A stretch of DNA of 7,574 nt, from NCBI GenBank assembly GCA_016776705.1, contig JADHSW010000150.1, forward strand, positions 1 through 7,574, written 5' to 3'. A program made the translations under genes and the position numbers. Each line of letters starts with the position of its first letter. Within the stretch, counting starts at the first letter, position 1. A model generated the notes under the pieces. It was not told where the DNA came from and searched no databases. It saw nothing but the letters and a program-made list of their open reading frames with translations. The DNA is from Rhodospirillales bacterium. Lineage in GTDB: Bacteria; Pseudomonadota; Alphaproteobacteria; Rhodospirillales; JABHCV01. Positions 6,296 to 7,574 of this stretch are shown one piece after another.

Positions 6296-7279
6296 TCAGC
6301 TTTTCTTCAGACTGCGGGCTTCTTTGGCCAGGCAACGTGCGACAGCCGTTCGCTTTTTGAGCTTTTCGATATGGTCCCTAAGTGTTTCGCCACTCAGGGT
6401 CGTACCATCGGACACTTTTGCGGTACTGTCTCGTTCGTAAATATTTTGCATTTTATTCGTCTGATTGGCCCATTTGTCTATGTACGGGTTCCAATCTCCG
6501 GAATGGTGGGTGTTAACATATTCGACCATGCTGAAATGTGTTGTGGTTCCCCACCAACTGGCGACTGGGGATTGCGGGCATCTGCTGCTAAAAGGCCAAT
6601 TCTCATCGATTGAACTTGTCAGCATACCGGAATTATAGAACTTAACCGCAAAAAAACCAGTTCCTCCAAGCAACAAAAAGGCGATCAAGGCCATTGTCAG
6701 GGTTTTTTGACGTTGGCTTTTAACATGATTTCTTACCGTGGCCTGAGGGGGTGGGGACGCAGGACTGCCGCGCCTGTCAGTACGGGGTGAATTGACGGTG
6801 CGCCTGTCGATGCTGTTTGAATCAGTGCGTCTTTTCCCCCGGGGTGATTGAGGTGCCTTGGGACTTTCAGCGGTGTTGGCCCGAAAAGCCGATATTTGTG
6901 CGAGTTGGCTTTTTACCTTTGATATGACCAGATCCGTATCAAATGGCTTGGTTATGTAGTCGACCGCGCCCAGCTTCAAACCTTCGGCAATGTCCTCCTT
7001 GCTGTTACTTGCGCTCAGAAAAATAACAGGGATGTTTTTCAGGGCTGGGTCGCTTTTAAGCTGTCGGCACGTCTCGAATCCATCCATTTTGGGCATAATG
7101 ACATCAAGTAGAATCAGGTCAGGTTGATGTTCTCTCACATTCTGCAATGCCTTGATCCCACTGGAGGCAAAGGACAGGTTGATTTCATCTTCAAGAATAT
7201 CAACCAGAAACTTGAGGATGTCAGGGTCATCATCAACGACCAGAATACTATTGGCCTCTTTATTGGTTGATTTAGACAT
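6296..7279 (-). CDS. Response regulator with receiver, one transmembrane helix and unrecognised C-terminal domain
   Basis: The protein has 327 residues. Residues about 10-128 are a canonical receiver: acidic pocket Asp16-Asp18 (ILVVDDDPD), phosphoacceptor Asp59 (LILLDVIMPKMDGFE), Ser89 (FLSAS) and Lys111 (YITKPFD). Residues about 135-190 form a polar Ser/Pro/Arg-rich linker with repeated DRR. TMALIAFLLLGGTGFFAVKF (195-214) is a transmembrane helix. Basic residues before it (RNHVKSQRQK) predict the receiver in the cytoplasm and the C-terminus outside. Residues 216-327 show CPQSPVASWWGTTTHFS, YVNTHHSGDWNPYIDKW and GTTLSGETL, plus Cys234 and Cys316. I do not recognise this domain and assign no function. 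There is no DNA-binding, GGDEF, EAL or PP2C output. GAGGTGG about 7 nt upstream supports the start. The kinase gene 34 bp downstream is the obvious partner. Confidence 0.9.
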   Translation of the reverse strand: MSKSTNKEANSILVVDDDPDILKFLVDILEDEINLSFASSGIKALQNVREHQPDLILLDVIMPKMDGFETCRQLKSDPALKNIPVIFLSASNSKEDIAEGLKLGAVDYITKPFDTDLVISKVKSQLAQISAFRANTAESPKAPQSPRGKRRTDSNSIDRRTVNSPRTDRRGSPASPPPQATVRNHVKSQRQKTLTMALIAFLLLGGTGFFAVKFYNSGMLTSSIDENWPFSSRCPQSPVASWWGTTTHFSMVEYVNTHHSGDWNPYIDKWANQTNKMQNIYERDSTAKVSDGTTLSGETLRDHIEKLKKRTAVARCLAKEARSLKKS

Positions 7280-7362
7280 TTTGCGGCCACCTCATGTTAT
7301 CTGCGTATATATTGGCAATTGATCGTGAAAATTCAGTCTCCCGACCTCCTGGGAAATTACAT

Positions 7363-7386
7363 TGCATTTTATTTAAATTTTATGCA
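7363..7386. promoter_or_regulatory. 24-bp AT-rich imperfect palindrome, candidate operator
   Basis: Outer arms TGCAT and ATGCA flank a central palindrome ATTTAAAT, separated from it on each side by TTT. Nine of twelve base pairs are symmetric; the three mismatches are the TTT blocks. It lies between the response regulator gene and the putative divergent gene, 84 bp upstream of the former. The binding protein is unknown. Confidence 0.3.
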
Positions 7387-7401
7387 GTGACCGGGATCAC
7401 A
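7386..7401. promoter_or_regulatory. CRP-like binding site
   Basis: On the plus strand the sequence is AGTGA-N6-TCACA (N6 = CCGGGA), which matches nine of ten bases of the CRP consensus TGTGA-N6-TCACA. It abuts the AT-rich palindrome. Its centre is about 82 bp upstream of the start predicted for the plus-strand promoter, one of the spacings used by CRP-type activators. It could equally serve the minus-strand two-component genes. Assigned by consensus match only. Confidence 0.4.
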
Positions 7402-7440
7402 CTATTTTGAAGAAAAAACGGGCGCCGATCAGGGTGTGGA

Positions 7441-7469
7441 TTGACAAGAGGAATGATTTTCATCAACAT
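7441..7469 (+). promoter_or_regulatory. Candidate promoter for the divergent plus-strand gene
   Basis: A perfect TTGACA (7441-7446) is followed after 17 bp by CAACAT (7464-7469), a weak -10 that keeps the A at position 2 and the final AT. Transcription would start near 7476, leaving a leader of about 79 nt before the GTG at 7555. The leader can form a GGGGT/ACCCC stem (7478-7482 with 7491-7495), extendable by a G-T and an A-T pair. Confidence 0.35.
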
Positions 7470-7554
7470 CCATGGATGGGGTCTGCGATCACCCCGTGAG
7501 ACGAAAGTCCAAGTTTCGCATCCTGTCTTCAATACCAGTTGAAAAGGATGTGTC

Positions 7555-7574
7555 GTGGCGTCTCTGACCGAAAT
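7555..7574 (+). CDS. Possible start of a divergent gene, truncated at window edge
   Basis: GTG at 7555 opens a frame reading M-A-S-L-T-E before the window ends. An AAGGA Shine-Dalgarno (7544-7548) lies 6 nt upstream, an ideal spacing, and a candidate promoter lies further upstream. An ATG at 7548 is also open but overlaps this Shine-Dalgarno and has none of its own. Six codons give no clue to function. Confidence 0.35.

Larger units (their letters stand above)
7280..7554. other. Intergenic regulatory region
   Basis: This stretch holds no supported gene apart from the partial start at its right end. It contains the Shine-Dalgarno of the response regulator gene (GAGGTGG on the minus strand), the AT-rich palindrome, the CRP-like site and the plus-strand promoter candidate. 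A CGAAA/TTTCG inverted pair (7502-7506 and 7514-7518) overlaps a GAC-GAAA-GTC mini-hairpin (7500-7509), so the leader RNA has two mutually exclusive small folds. I found no convincing -35/-10 pair for the minus-strand gene. Confidence 0.5.

Noticed and set aside
7453..7542. 29-codon plus-strand open frame (M-I-F-I-N-I-H-G...)
   Set aside because: Its GAGG is only one base from the ATG, it overlaps the candidate promoter, and it would start before the predicted transcript start.

Overview
The window looks like chromosomal DNA of a moderate-GC alphaproteobacterium. The housekeeping proteins (TadA, RsmD, an RluB-type pseudouridine synthase with a lysine-rich tail, a PuuD-like amidotransferase) and the soluble hemerythrin-histidine kinase would suit a Rhodospirillales-like lineage. 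That placement is inferred from protein character only; there is no rRNA or other marker here. I see no mobile element, CRISPR array, tRNA or rRNA.

Region A (1-1843, minus strand) is a short sulfur-handling operon. It is transcribed in the order DsrE-family protein, TusA, then a sulfide:quinone oxidoreductase-like flavoprotein that runs off the left edge. All three carry their signature cysteines (DsrE Cys92, TusA Cys14 in CPGP, SQR-like Cys160 in HKCPVAPLE). The 162-bp leader holds a candidate promoter with a perfect 17-bp dyad over the predicted start of transcription. The likely job is making and relaying protein-bound sulfane sulfur.

Region B (1844-4492) is housekeeping. A PuuD-like class I glutamine amidotransferase, an RluB-type 23S pseudouridine synthase and the 16S methyltransferase RsmD lie on the minus strand, joined by two ATGA overlaps, so they are probably translationally coupled. 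tadA (tRNA A34 deaminase) is divergent from the amidotransferase, separated by 80 bp. Three of these four genes act on rRNA or tRNA.

Region C (4489-7279, minus strand) is a two-gene signalling unit. The upstream gene encodes an unusual response regulator: a canonical receiver, a charged linker, one transmembrane helix and a C-terminal domain of about 110 residues that I do not recognise and that is predicted to lie in the periplasm. The downstream gene, 34 bp away, encodes a soluble kinase with a complete hemerythrin di-iron site, a PAS domain and a HisKA/HATPase core. The simplest reading is an O2-, redox- or NO-responsive pathway whose receiver is tied to an exported domain. This is the most unusual item in the window.

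Region D (7280-7574) is intergenic DNA with a 24-bp AT-rich imperfect palindrome, an abutting CRP-like site (9 of 10 conserved bases), a TTGACA promoter element, and the probable first codons of a divergent plus-strand gene cut by the right edge.
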